Assembly: GCF_029919115.1 (NCBI RefSeq)
Contig: NZ_CP123990.1
Location: 4,366,501 to 4,430,500 of the forward strand
Source: Variovorax paradoxus
GTDB lineage: Bacteria; Pseudomonadota; Gammaproteobacteria; Burkholderiales; Burkholderiaceae_C
DNA length: 64,000 nucleotides
Direction of reading: 5' to 3'
The notes below the pieces were generated by a model. It saw only the letters and a program-made list of their open reading frames with translations. It searched no databases and was not told the origin of the DNA. Both the position numbers and the translations under genes were made by a program. This document shows, piece by piece, positions 17,378 to 26,099 of the stretch (its first letter is position 1; every line of letters starts with the position of its first letter).

Positions 17378-17722
17378 CTAGGTTCCGGTGAGGAGCCTCA
17401 CCAGCCGCATCACCGGCCGCGTTTCCACAGGCCGGGAGGCCGGCGCATCAGCCACCTGTTGCGGAGCGTGCACGCGCAGCCGCACCGGCGTGAGCGCCGA
17501 CAGTTCGATCCACCCGCCGCGCTCCAGTCGATGCACGTCGCCATCGTTCAGCACCGTCTTCACCGTAAACACCGTGTCGCCGAACCACGAGGGCGGCGAG
17601 ACGAGCTGTGCGCAGCCCTCCAGCATTTCGAGCCAGCTGGCAGGGTCGAGCGAGGTGCGCAAGGCCTGCCCCGGGTGCAGCGTGACGGTATCGGGCAGTC
17701 GGTCGAGGGTGAGGGGGGACAT
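17378..17722 (-). CDS. Small hypothetical protein, DUF2917-like
   Basis: A 114-residue protein with no signal peptide or membrane segment. The pattern TVTLHPGQALRTSL near the N terminus and DVHRLERGGWIELSALTPVRLRVH in the second half recall the DUF2917 protein at 5.5-5.8 kb, but the match is weak and a different small beta fold is possible. It is convergent with otsA (15 bp gap) and divergent from the MocR-type regulator, which may control it. Confidence 0.6.
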   Translation of the reverse strand: MSPLTLDRLPDTVTLHPGQALRTSLDPASWLEMLEGCAQLVSPPSWFGDTVFTVKTVLNDGDVHRLERGGWIELSALTPVRLRVHAPQQVADAPASRPVETRPVMRLVRLLTGT

Positions 17723-17895
17723 GGCGTGGCTTCCGGAGTTGGTGGGGTCATCGTAGGAATTAACCCGCCCGGAAAACAGGCACACGCCAAGGCGATTCGC
17801 ACCGGAACAGCGGTTGCCGCCGCGCATCTGTTATGGTCGTTTTCCTTCGCATCTGCATCTGTTTTCAGATGCCCGATAGGGGGAGCATCAACGCC

Positions 17896-19437
17896 ATGGA
17901 TTCGCTACCGCTCTACCGCCAGTTCGCAGCACACTACGTGGACGCCATCCACACCGGCTCGCTCAAGCAGGGGGACAAGCTGCCTTCGCTGCGCAGCCTC
18001 ATGCGCCTGCACGGCATCAGCCTTTCGACCGCGCTGCAGCTGTGCCGCACGATGGAGAGCGACGGATGGGTCGAGGCGCGCGATCGCTCGGGCTACTTCG
18101 TGCGCCGGCCCAAGCGGCTGGCCATTGCGCCCATGGAGGAGCCCGCGGCCGGCGTGCCGCCCGATCCGGCGCAGTACGTGGGCATTCACGCCAAGGTTTC
18201 CGACTTCGTCGCGCGCCGCCGGCAGATTCCCGAAAAGCTCAATCTCTCGATTGCGCGCGGCGCCCCCGAGCTGTACCCCGCCGAGGCGCTGCGCAATGCA
18301 ATGACGCGCATGCTGCGCCAGCAACCGGAGCTGCTGACGGTGGCGGCGCAGCTGAAGGGGCAGCGCCAGTTCCGTGAAGTGCTCGCCCAGCGCAGCCTGC
18401 GCGTGGGCATGGCGATCTCGCCAGAAGACATCCTGGTGACCAACGGCTGCATCGAGGCGCTGAACCTCGCATTGCGTGCGGTAGCGCAGCCGGGCGACAC
18501 GGTGGCAGTGGAGTCACCCACCTTCTATGGCCTGCTGCAGGTGCTCGAGAGCCTGGGCATGCGCGCGCTCGAAATCCCGACCAGCCCGCAAACCGGCATT
18601 TCAATCGAGGCGCTGGAGCTCGCAATCAGCACCTACGACAACATCAAGGCGGTGGTGGTGGTGCCGCACCTGCAGAACCCGCTGGGCAGCGTGATGCCCG
18701 ATGCCCACAAGGCACGGCTTGCGCAGCTGTGCGAGCGGCACGCCATTCCGCTGATCGAAGACGACACCTACAGCGAACTCGTCGACGCCCCGACGCCGCC
18801 GCGCGCGCTCAAGTCCTGGGACACCAGCGGCAACGTGATCCATTGCGCCTCGCTGCACAAGATCCTGGCGCCCGGCCTTCGGCTGGGCTGGATCACGGCG
18901 GGGCGCTGGCAGGCGCGGGTCGAAATGCTCAAGTTTGCGCAAACGCGCAACAACGAGGGGCTTTCGCAAAGCGCGGCCGGCCTGTTCATGGGGACCGGCG
19001 CCTACGACCGCCACCTGCGGCACCTGCGCACTTGCCTGAAGGCGCAGCGCGAGCAGACCGCCGATGCAATTGCCAGCTACTTTCCCGCGGGCACCCGCAT
19101 CAACCTGCCGCCCGGCGGGCTGCAGCTGTGGGTCGAGCTGCCGGAGCGCCTTTCGTCATCGCGGGTTTTCGACGCGGCGCTGGCCGAACGGATCGTGGTG
19201 GCGCCCGGCACGCTGTTCTCGAACTCGTCGCGGTTCGACCACTATTTGCGCATCAATTGCGGCTGGCCCTATGGCGAAGCGGTCGATGCCGGGCTGCGCC
19301 GCCTGGGGCAGATCATCGAAACGCTGGGCCGCGGCGCCAGTGCGGCGCCGGTACAACCGGCGCCCCGGTTATCGCCAACTCGCGCGTGGCCGGCCGAGGC
19401 ACGCCGGCCTCAGTCGAGCAGTGCCAGCGCAGCGTAA
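17896..19437 (+). CDS. MocR-type regulator: GntR DNA-binding domain fused to a PLP aminotransferase fold
   Basis: A 513-residue regulator. The N-terminal GntR winged helix (about residues 1-75, GDKLPSLRSLMRLHGISLS) is linked to a fold-type I aminotransferase domain. That domain has VTNGCIEALNLAL, HLQNPLGSVM, EDDTYSEL and the PLP-lysine segment SLHKILAPGLRLGW. Such proteins sense PLP or an amine and are related to YdcR and PdxR. An upstream ATG at 17869 is possible, but the conserved part starts right after 17896. The 3' end overlaps the convergent ROK kinase gene by 28 bp, and the last 40 or so residues look unconserved. Confidence 0.92.
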   Translation: MDSLPLYRQFAAHYVDAIHTGSLKQGDKLPSLRSLMRLHGISLSTALQLCRTMESDGWVEARDRSGYFVRRPKRLAIAPMEEPAAGVPPDPAQYVGIHAKVSDFVARRRQIPEKLNLSIARGAPELYPAEALRNAMTRMLRQQPELLTVAAQLKGQRQFREVLAQRSLRVGMAISPEDILVTNGCIEALNLALRAVAQPGDTVAVESPTFYGLLQVLESLGMRALEIPTSPQTGISIEALELAISTYDNIKAVVVVPHLQNPLGSVMPDAHKARLAQLCERHAIPLIEDDTYSELVDAPTPPRALKSWDTSGNVIHCASLHKILAPGLRLGWITAGRWQARVEMLKFAQTRNNEGLSQSAAGLFMGTGAYDRHLRHLRTCLKAQREQTADAIASYFPAGTRINLPPGGLQLWVELPERLSSSRVFDAALAERIVVAPGTLFSNSSRFDHYLRINCGWPYGEAVDAGLRRLGQIIETLGRGASAAPVQPAPRLSPTRAWPAEARRPQSSSASAA

Positions 19438-20336
19438 TCGCCAACCTTCTCGCCAAGCCCCGCGGGCACCAGCATCACGCCGCGCGTGAGCGGCGGCAGC
19501 TTGCCGTCGACCTGTGCCTGCAGGCGCGGCAGCAGAAAGTCGCGGTGATGCCAGAACACGCTGCCGCCCAGGCTGATGCGCTGCAGATCGAGCGTGGCCA
19601 CCAGGTTGTAGAGCATGCGGCCGATGACTCGGCACAGCGCATCGACGATGCCGATGGCATGCGGCTCGCCCGCGGAAGCGGCAGCGAACAGGTCGGGCGC
19701 AGGCTGCCCGAAACGGCGCGCAATGGAGTTGCCCGCCACCAGCGCCTCCACGTCGCCAAGATTGCCGCAGCCGCAAAGCGCGCCGCTTGCGTCGTCGACC
19801 ACGAAGCTGTGGCCCGCATGGCCGGCGTTGCCGTTCTTGCCACGCAGGGGGCGGCCGTCGACGCACAGGCCCACGCCCACGCCGGTGCTCCAGGTGACGT
19901 AGGCGCAATGGTCCAGGCCCTGCAGCGCGCCCCAGTGGCGCTCGGCCTCCAGAGCGGCCACGGCGTCGTTCTCGACCCGCACGCTGCCGAAGCGCCGGGC
20001 GAGCGGCGCCTCGATGAGCGCGGTCATCCAGTTGTTGGGCAAGCCGCGCGCCGGGCCGGCAATGCCGCCGCAGATATTGGGCGTGGCCAGTTCCACCATG
20101 CCCTCGCGCAACTCGAAAGGCCCCGCCGATGACACGCCAACGCGGTCGATGGCGGCGGGGGCGATGCCCTGCTCGACGCAAATCTCTTCGATCATCCGGA
20201 TGATCTGCACGGCCACGGCATCGTTGTCGCCGGTCTTGGCCGTCGGTTCGCTGCGGCGGCCGATCAGCGGCGCGTCGCTCGATGCGGAAAGGCTCACGGC
20301 CACCTTCGTGCCGCCGATGTCTACGCAGGCTCTCAT
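19410..20336 (-). CDS. ROK family sugar kinase (fructokinase-like)
   Basis: A 308-residue ATP-dependent hexose kinase. It has the N-terminal phosphate-binding motif CVDIGGTKVAVSL, a ROK signature with GKNGNAGHAGH, and the zinc-binding cluster CGCGN. The catalytic Asp is in the VRVENDAVAALEAE region. Specificity (fructose, glucose or N-acetyl sugars) cannot be read from the sequence. Downstream genes on the same strand, DUF2905 and the hisN-like gene, lie upstream of it in transcription order with small gaps, so it may be the last gene of that unit. Confidence 0.92.
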   Translation of the reverse strand: MRACVDIGGTKVAVSLSASSDAPLIGRRSEPTAKTGDNDAVAVQIIRMIEEICVEQGIAPAAIDRVGVSSAGPFELREGMVELATPNICGGIAGPARGLPNNWMTALIEAPLARRFGSVRVENDAVAALEAERHWGALQGLDHCAYVTWSTGVGVGLCVDGRPLRGKNGNAGHAGHSFVVDDASGALCGCGNLGDVEALVAGNSIARRFGQPAPDLFAAASAGEPHAIGIVDALCRVIGRMLYNLVATLDLQRISLGGSVFWHHRDFLLPRLQAQVDGKLPPLTRGVMLVPAGLGEKVGDYAALALLD

Positions 20337-20382
20337 CGCGTGGTTCTTCTCTTTCTTTTCGGTTTCTGGTTCATCGATGGCG

Positions 20383-20577
20383 CTAGATGAAGCGCGCCAC
20401 CAGCGCCGCGATCATGCTGAGCACCAGCGTGCTGGAGATGGGCAACTGCCACTCGCGGCCGAAAGCGCGGAACTCGAAGTCGCCTGGCAACCGCCCGAAG
20501 CCGAACCGGCGCAGCCAGGCCGTGAGGCCGCTCATGAGCACCAGGGCAAGGACGACGACGATCAGCCAGCGGATCAT
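20383..20577 (-). CDS. DUF2905 small membrane protein
   Basis: A 64-residue protein with two predicted transmembrane helices (IRWLIVVVLALVLMSGLTAW and the C-terminal ISSTLVLSMIAALVARF) flanking the conserved LPGDFEFRAFGREWQLPIS loop, which is diagnostic of DUF2905. Its function is unknown. It starts 9 bp after the hisN-like gene on the same strand. Confidence 0.85.
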   Translation of the reverse strand: MIRWLIVVVLALVLMSGLTAWLRRFGFGRLPGDFEFRAFGREWQLPISSTLVLSMIAALVARFI

Positions 20578-20586
20578 GCAGGCAGT

Positions 20587-21363
20587 CTAGGCCGCAAGGG
20601 CGGCCATGGCTTGTCGGTGAAGTTCGGGCGTTGCGGCCGCGATGACCCTGCCGTCGGACTCCAGCCCGAGCGGCCGGCCCTTCCAGTCGGTGATGACGCC
20701 GCCCGCCGCCTCGATCACGCCCGCGGGGCCCAGGTAGTCGTAGGGCTGCAGCCCGGTTTCCACGACCAGGTCTATCGTGCCGCCCGCCAGTTGGGCATAG
20801 CCGTAGCAGTCGCCACCAAAACGCCGCATTGCACATTGGCGGCTGAGCCGGTCGAAGGCCTGCCAGTCGGCGGGTGCAAAGATGTCGGGCGAGGTGGTGA
20901 CGATGCGCGCCTTGGCCACCTCGGTGCAGCCGCTCGCGTGCACGGGTTGGCCGTCGCGCGTGGCGCCCTTGCCGGCCCGGCCGATCCAGCGCTCTTTGAG
21001 CACCGGCATGTCGATCATGCCGAGCGCCACGCGGCCGCCTTGCAGCACGCCGATCAGCGTGCCCCAGAGCGGCGAACCGGTAATGAAGCTGCGCGTGCCG
21101 TCGATCGGATCGAGCACCCAGACGCGCTCTGCGTCGAGCCGCTCAAGGCCGTGCTCTTCGCCATAGATACCGTCCGCCGGCGCACGGGTGCCGAGAATCT
21201 CGCGCATGGCCGTTTCGGCGGCGCGGTCTGCAAGCGTGACGGGGCTTTCGTCCGCCTTGGTGATGATGTCGAGCGGCGTGCGGAAATAGCGCATCGACTG
21301 CGCGGCGGCCGCATCGGCCAGCGCATCGGCAATCGACAGGAGATCGGGGGGCGGAGAGCTCAT
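20587..21363 (-). CDS. hisN: Inositol monophosphatase family protein, probable histidinol-phosphatase
   Basis: A 258-residue Mg-dependent phosphatase of the IMPase fold. It shows GEEHG, the metal-binding WVLDPIDGTRSFITG, and the C-terminal metal ligand in YDYLGPAGVIEAAGG. The motif combination and length fit HisN-type histidinol-phosphate phosphatase, the eighth step of histidine synthesis, better than inositol phosphatase; this is inference from family resemblance. The start at 21363 precedes the conserved domain by about 10 residues. Confidence 0.88.
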   Translation of the reverse strand: MSSPPPDLLSIADALADAAAAQSMRYFRTPLDIITKADESPVTLADRAAETAMREILGTRAPADGIYGEEHGLERLDAERVWVLDPIDGTRSFITGSPLWGTLIGVLQGGRVALGMIDMPVLKERWIGRAGKGATRDGQPVHASGCTEVAKARIVTTSPDIFAPADWQAFDRLSRQCAMRRFGGDCYGYAQLAGGTIDLVVETGLQPYDYLGPAGVIEAAGGVITDWKGRPLGLESDGRVIAAATPELHRQAMAALAA

Positions 21364-21492
21364 GAGGGAAGTGACGGGGAAGTGACGCGTGCCAAAACTG
21401 CGATTAGACCCGAGCCGAGCCGGGTTTGACACGCCAGGGGTCGGCGCTCTAGCATGGTCCGCAACCACCCGCCTTGACCACCGGACCACTGA

Positions 21493-21888
21493 ATGGCCCC
21501 AATTCGATTCTTGCGCGCCGCACTGCTGGCGCTTCTGCTCGGCTCATTGGCCGTGCTGGCCCAGGCCGCCCCTTCCGCGTCGGAGCAGAAGCTCATCGAC
21601 ACGCTGATCCAGCGCGTCTCGCAGATGAAGACCGTCACCTTCATGCGCAACGGCAAGGAGCACGATGCCGACGACGCCGCCAAGCACATGCAGGCCAAGT
21701 TCGATCACTTCAAAGACGAGATCGCCACGGCGGAAGACTTCATCGACCGATGCGCCTCCCGCTCAGAAATGACGGGCAAGGCCTACCAGGTCAAGATGCC
21801 GAATGGCTCGCTGAAGGACGCCAAGGAGTTCCTGAATGCCGAGCTGCGCACGCTGCGCAAGGGCAGCGCGAAGCCCGGCGCCGGCTGA
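21493..21888 (+). CDS. DUF5329 family periplasmic protein
   Basis: A 131-residue protein with a signal peptide ending near AQAA (residue 26). The small helical domain contains EQKLIDTLIQRVSQM, TFMRNGKEHDADDAAKHMQ and DFIDRCASRSEMTGKAY, the usual DUF5329 (YfeK-like) pattern. The role is unknown. It is convergent with the ABC permease, 9 bp away. Confidence 0.82.
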   Translation: MAPIRFLRAALLALLLGSLAVLAQAAPSASEQKLIDTLIQRVSQMKTVTFMRNGKEHDADDAAKHMQAKFDHFKDEIATAEDFIDRCASRSEMTGKAYQVKMPNGSLKDAKEFLNAELRTLRKGSAKPGAG

Positions 21889-21897
21889 ATCGTCCGA

Positions 21898-22767
21898 TCA
21901 GCGCTGCTGGCCCCAGCGCCGCACCGTCAGGCGCTCCAGCGTCTTGAAGCCCAGGCTTTCCACCAACAGGCCGATCAGCACCACCATCGCCAGGCCGGCG
22001 AACACGCGGTCGGTGTAGAGCTCGTTGCGGTTCTGAAAGATGTACCAGCCAAGGCCGCCCTTGCCCGACGAGGCGCCGAACACCAGCTCGGCCGCGATCA
22101 GCGTGCGCCAGGCAAAGGCCCAGCCGATCTTCAGCCCCGACAGGATCGACGGCAGCGCGGCCGGCACCAGGATCTGCAGCACGTATCGCAAGCCCTTGAG
22201 CCCGTAGTTGCGCCCCGCCATCCGCAGTGTTTCGGGCACGCCCTGGAAGCCCGCATAGGTGTTGAGCGCCAGCGGCCACAGCACCGAATGGATCAGCACG
22301 AACACCAGGCTGCCGCGCCCCAGGCCAAACCACAGCAAGGCGAGCGGCAGCAGCGCAATGGCGGGCAGCGGATTGAACATCGAAGTCAGCGTGTCCAGCA
22401 GGTCGCGCCCGATCTGCGTCGACACCGCGAGCGTGGTGAGCGCGAAGGCCAGCAGCACGCCAGCCAGGTAGCCCTGCAGCAGCACCGCCAGCGAGATGCG
22501 CACCTTCTCTATGAGTTCGCCGCTCGCCAGCCCCTCGGCCAACGCGAGGGCCGTGGCGCTGAAGGTAGGCAGCAGCAGGTCGTTGTCCTGCCATCGGGCC
22601 GCAAGCTCCCAGAGCACCGCGATGACGATCAGGATCAGGCCCTTGCGAAAGCCGGCCTGGGCCCAGATGCGCGTCGGCAGCGGCAGGGTCCGCTCGACCG
22701 GCACCTCGGTGAAGGGCTCGAGCGTGCGCTCGTACTCGGGGCGGATGGGCGGAACGAGTGCGCTCAT
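21898..22767 (-). CDS. ABC transporter permease (SsuC/TauC type)
   Basis: A 289-residue inner-membrane permease with about six transmembrane helices and the EAA loop (NYGLKGLRYVLQILVPAALPS) that docks to the ATPase. It resembles permeases for aliphatic sulfonates or taurine. Its ATG at 22767 overlaps the stop of the ATPase gene (ATGA), so the two are translated together. It is the last gene of the sulfonate-type operon. Confidence 0.92.
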   Translation of the reverse strand: MSALVPPIRPEYERTLEPFTEVPVERTLPLPTRIWAQAGFRKGLILIVIAVLWELAARWQDNDLLLPTFSATALALAEGLASGELIEKVRISLAVLLQGYLAGVLLAFALTTLAVSTQIGRDLLDTLTSMFNPLPAIALLPLALLWFGLGRGSLVFVLIHSVLWPLALNTYAGFQGVPETLRMAGRNYGLKGLRYVLQILVPAALPSILSGLKIGWAFAWRTLIAAELVFGASSGKGGLGWYIFQNRNELYTDRVFAGLAMVVLIGLLVESLGFKTLERLTVRRWGQQR

Positions 22768-23711
22768 GCTGCAGCCTCTTCGTGCTCTTGCCCTTGCTCA
22801 TGCTCTTCTTCGAACAGCATGTCGTGAATGCGCTGCGCCGTGCCCTGGAACTCGGCCCCGCCCAGGCTGGCCAGCGAGAAGCCGTGGCTGTTCAATTCGG
22901 CACGCATGCGGCCCGGGTGCGGCGACAGCAGTGCCACGCGGTTGCCAACCACCAGCGCCTCCTCGATGGAATGCGTGACGAAAAGCAGCGTGAAGCGCAC
23001 CTCGTCCCACAGCTCGAGCAGCTCCTGCTGCATCTTGCGGCGCGTGAGTGCATCCAGCGCGGCAAAAGGCTCGTCCATCAACAGCACGCGCGGCTGCATC
23101 GCCAGCGCACGCGCAATGGCCACACGCTGCTTCATGCCGCCCGACAGCTGGTGCGGATGCACGTCGGCGAACTTGGCAAGGCCCACCTTGTCGAGGTAAT
23201 GCAGCGCGCGTTCGGCCGCTTCCTTCTTGCCGAGGGTGCGCGAGGCGAGCAGCGGGAACATCACGTTCTGCTGAACGGTCTTCCACGGTGGCAGCTGGTC
23301 GAACTCCTGGAATACGACGATACGGTCGGGGCCCGGCTGCGCCACGCGCCGGCCGTCGAGGCGGATTTCGCCTTCGACGGGCTGGATGAACCCGCCGACG
23401 GCCTTCAGCAGAGTGGACTTGCCGCAACCCGAGGGGCCGAGCAGCACGAAACGGTCGGCGGCGTGCACGTCGAAGCTCACGCGGTGGGTGGCGCGCACCA
23501 TGCGCTCGGGCGTGCGGTATTCGAGGCTGACGCCGTCGACCTGAAGGAGCGGCGCGATGTCTTGCCTCTCGTCTTCCTCCCTCCCCTCCCGGGGGAGGGC
23601 TGGGGTGGGGGCAAGCAGCGTTGGCGTCGCAATCGCTCTGCCCGCCCCCATCCCCGCCTTCCCCCAAAGGGGAAAGGAGTCAAAGCCGGATCGCGCCTTC
23701 GCCGTGCTCAT
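22764..23711 (-). CDS. ABC transporter ATP-binding protein (SsuB/TauB type) with repeat-derived N-terminal extension
   Basis: Powers uptake of a sulfonate-like substrate. It has Walker A LLGPSGCGKSTLLKAVGG, signature LSGGMKQRVAIARAL, Walker B VLLMDEPFAALDA and the switch His in FVTHSIEEAL. The 315-residue protein is about 45 residues longer than usual at the N terminus. That extension (FPLWGKAGMGAG ... APTPALPREGREED) is encoded by a G/C-rich palindromic repeat that reads through in frame. The ATG at 23711 directly abuts the stop codon of the binding-protein gene. Confidence 0.93.
   Translation of the reverse strand: MSTAKARSGFDSFPLWGKAGMGAGRAIATPTLLAPTPALPREGREEDERQDIAPLLQVDGVSLEYRTPERMVRATHRVSFDVHAADRFVLLGPSGCGKSTLLKAVGGFIQPVEGEIRLDGRRVAQPGPDRIVVFQEFDQLPPWKTVQQNVMFPLLASRTLGKKEAAERALHYLDKVGLAKFADVHPHQLSGGMKQRVAIARALAMQPRVLLMDEPFAALDALTRRKMQQELLELWDEVRFTLLFVTHSIEEALVVGNRVALLSPHPGRMRAELNSHGFSLASLGGAEFQGTAQRIHDMLFEEEHEQGQEHEEAAA
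23571..23680. repeat. REP-like G/C-rich palindromic repeat pair inside the ABC ATPase gene
   Basis: Two related G/C-rich elements face each other: one at about 23577-23612 and one at about 23641-23676, with some 28 bases between. The 24 bases at 23589-23612 recur exactly, on the opposite strand, inside clpV at 41302-41325. The pair encodes the N-terminal extension of the ATPase. Opposed copies of short palindromes recall BIME-type REP arrays of proteobacteria. Confidence 0.7.
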
Positions 23712-24722
23712 TCAATTCCCCGAAGCGTTCTGTGCATCGTCGAAGAAATAGTCCTTCACCGAAGCCGGCTTGTTCTTGATCGCGCCCACGCGGTGCATGA
23801 ACTCCGCCAGCGCATAGGTGTTCTGCGGCGTGGTCTTGAACTGCACCTCGGGGTTCTTGATGATCTTCAGCAGCAGCTCGCGGTCGATCTTCGCGTTGCC
23901 CACCTTCAGGTAGATGTCCGCCGCTTTCTCCGGATTGGCCGTGACGAACTTCGCCGCCTCGTCGAGCGCGTCGACAAACGCCTTGTAGGTCTTCGGGTTC
24001 TCGCTACGGAATTTTTCGGTGGCATAAAGCACCGTGGCCGAGGCCGGCCCGCCAAGCACCTGGTACGAGTTGAGCACGATGTGCGCGTTCGGATTGCCCG
24101 CGAGCTCCTGGTCCTGGAACGGCGGGTTGCCGAAGTGCGCCGTGATCTCGGTGCCGCCCTTGATGATGGCCGCCGCAGCATCGGGATGCGGCACCGCCAC
24201 GCTGATCTTGTCGAGCCGGTTGAACTCCTTGTCGCCCCAGAGCTTGGCCGATGCGAACTGCAGCACCCGCGACTGCACCGAGACGCCCACCGCCGGCAGG
24301 GCGATGCGGTCCTTGTCGGTGAAGTCTGCAATGGTCTTCACGTTCGGGTTGTTGCTCACCAGGTAGTACGGAAAGTTGCCCAGCGATGCCACGCCCTTCA
24401 CGTTCTGCTTGCCCTTGGTGCGGTCCCACAGCGTGAGCAGCGGGCCCACGCCGGCACTCGCGATCTCGATGTTGCCCGAGAGCAGCGCGTCATTCACCGC
24501 CGAGCCGCCCGAAAGCTTGATCCACTCCACCTTGGCATCGACACCGGCCGCCTTGGCGTGCTTCTCGATGAGCTTCTGTTCCTGCGCGACATTGAGCAGC
24601 AGGTAGACGATGCCGAATTGCTCGGCGATGCGGATCTGGCCCTCGGCATGCGCGGCAAGACTGCCTGCGAGGAGGCCGAAGCCGGTGACGAGCGCGGCGG
24701 CCTTGCGTGTGAATCGGTTCAT
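23712..24722 (-). CDS. ABC transporter substrate-binding protein (SsuA/TauA type)
   Basis: A 336-residue periplasmic binding protein. The signal peptide ends AAHA (residue 26), followed by the NMT1/THI5-like or SsuA-like fold: EGQIRIAEQFGIVYLLLN, then VEWIKLSGGSAVNDALLSG and NFPYYLVSNNPNVKTIADF. It binds a small anionic or aromatic ligand, and the linked TauD-type dioxygenase points to a sulfonate. The gene directly abuts the ATPase gene. No ABC partner is missing. Confidence 0.92.
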   Translation of the reverse strand: MNRFTRKAAALVTGFGLLAGSLAAHAEGQIRIAEQFGIVYLLLNVAQEQKLIEKHAKAAGVDAKVEWIKLSGGSAVNDALLSGNIEIASAGVGPLLTLWDRTKGKQNVKGVASLGNFPYYLVSNNPNVKTIADFTDKDRIALPAVGVSVQSRVLQFASAKLWGDKEFNRLDKISVAVPHPDAAAAIIKGGTEITAHFGNPPFQDQELAGNPNAHIVLNSYQVLGGPASATVLYATEKFRSENPKTYKAFVDALDEAAKFVTANPEKAADIYLKVGNAKIDRELLLKIIKNPEVQFKTTPQNTYALAEFMHRVGAIKNKPASVKDYFFDDAQNASGN

Positions 24723-24743
24723 TGAAATGAGTCCAGGAGAAGA

Positions 24744-25622
24744 TCAGAAAGGCGTGTCGCCGACGATGGTGGTGCGGTTGAGGCGCCGTCGCAGATGGTC
24801 GGGCGTGCCCGCCGCAAGGTGCATCAGCGAGCGGTTGTCCCAGAACACCAGATCGTGCGGCGCCCATTGGTGGCGATACACGAACTCGGGCTTCACGCTG
24901 TGCGCGAACAACTCGGCCAGCAGTGCGTCGCTTTCTTCCTGCGGGAGGCCGACGATGCGTGTCGTGAAATGCTCGCTGACGAACAGCGCTTTGCGGCCCG
25001 TTTCCGGGTGCGTGCGCACCACCGGCTGCACCGCGGGGGCGACCTGGTCGATCTGCGCCTGCGAGAGCTTGGGGCGCCACGGGTTCTTGGCGCGCAACTC
25101 TTCGTACTTGGCGAGATAGCTGTGCTCGGCCTTGAGCGGCAGGATGCGCTGCTGCAGCTCGGGGTCGAGCGCTTCCCAAGCGAGATGCTGATCGGCAAAG
25201 AGCGTGTCGCCACCTTCGCTCGGCAGCTCTTGCGCATGCAGCAGGGAGCCTAGGCTCGGCTGGGGCTTGTACGAGATGTCCGAGTGCCAGTAGACGCCCG
25301 CATCGCCCAGGCCGATGGGTTCGCCGTTTTCCTTGATGTTGGAAACGATCAGGATCTCGGGGTGGTTCTTCAGGTGGAACTGGTGCAGCACGTGGATTTC
25401 GAGTGGGCCGAAGCGACGGCTGAAATCGATGTGCTCTTGCGGGGTGATCCGCTGGCGGCGGAAGACCAGCACGTGGTGGTCGAGGTGCGCTTGGTGGATG
25501 CGCTTGAAGTCTTCAGCGCTGATGGGCTTGGAGATGTCGAGGCCGATGATTTCGGCGCCTACGGGGGCGTTGAAGGGGCGGACTTCGAAGTGCTGCCGGG
25601 TGGGATCGGGCTTGGAGCTCAT
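24744..25622 (-). CDS. TauD/TfdA family Fe(II)/2-oxoglutarate dioxygenase
   Basis: A 292-residue oxygenase that would release sulfite from a sulfonate such as taurine, or oxidise a related ligand. The iron triad is visible: His and Asp in VYWHSDISY, and a distal His in SLMHLAAG. The 2-oxoglutarate-binding Arg lies in the RRRLNRTTI segment. It is the first gene of the operon and precedes the binding protein by 21 bp. A broken copy of its own 3' half lies directly upstream. Confidence 0.92.
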   Translation of the reverse strand: MSSKPDPTRQHFEVRPFNAPVGAEIIGLDISKPISAEDFKRIHQAHLDHHVLVFRRQRITPQEHIDFSRRFGPLEIHVLHQFHLKNHPEILIVSNIKENGEPIGLGDAGVYWHSDISYKPQPSLGSLLHAQELPSEGGDTLFADQHLAWEALDPELQQRILPLKAEHSYLAKYEELRAKNPWRPKLSQAQIDQVAPAVQPVVRTHPETGRKALFVSEHFTTRIVGLPQEESDALLAELFAHSVKPEFVYRHQWAPHDLVFWDNRSLMHLAAGTPDHLRRRLNRTTIVGDTPF

Positions 25623-25701
25623 CCCGCCAATGTAGGTTTGGGGGATGCTTTCTCAAACGAACTCTTTGTTGGTAGCTTATTTTTGAGTTGAGTTTGTTTG
25701 C

Positions 25702-25979
25702 CTCCCATCGATGGTGATCCGATGGCGGCGGCGCAAGTGGTTGTACATGCCGGCTGCAACGAGGGGTTTGGCCCGGACCACCAAGGTCGTGCGGCGACCC
25801 TACTGATGACGGTATACAAACCCGGGCTTCGCGCTGTGCGCGAACAGTTCGGCCACCAACAGGCTACTCGTGCTGCGGCAAGCGAACGATCACGGTGTGA
25901 AATGCTCGCTAACGAACAGCGCTTTGCGGTCTGGCCTTGTACGCACTTTCCCAAGCGAGGTGCTGGTCGGCAAAGATTT
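25702..25979 (-). pseudogene. Decayed, internally deleted copy of the adjacent TauD-like dioxygenase
   Basis: Reading the minus strand gives IFADQHLAWE (matching residues of the intact gene), then a jump over roughly 55 codons to RKALFVSEHFT, then VAELFAHSAKPGFVYRHQ and a degenerate end with HLRRRHRITI. These match the intact neighbour, but in different frames. There are in-frame stops after SEHFTP and at HQ*, where the intact gene has HQW. Thirty-odd bases around 25900-25935 are almost identical to about 24964-24998 of the intact gene. It is non-functional: a relic of a tandem duplication or of a second, imported dioxygenase. Confidence 0.8.
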
Positions 25980-26099
25980 CCAGCTTACGACTTAGCCCGT
26001 CGGATTCGCTATCCGGCGGCACATCCGCTACCTAATGATGCGTCGGGGAATGTCCGCCCGTGGCCATCCAGCCCGGATTGCCTTATGCACAAAAACCTT

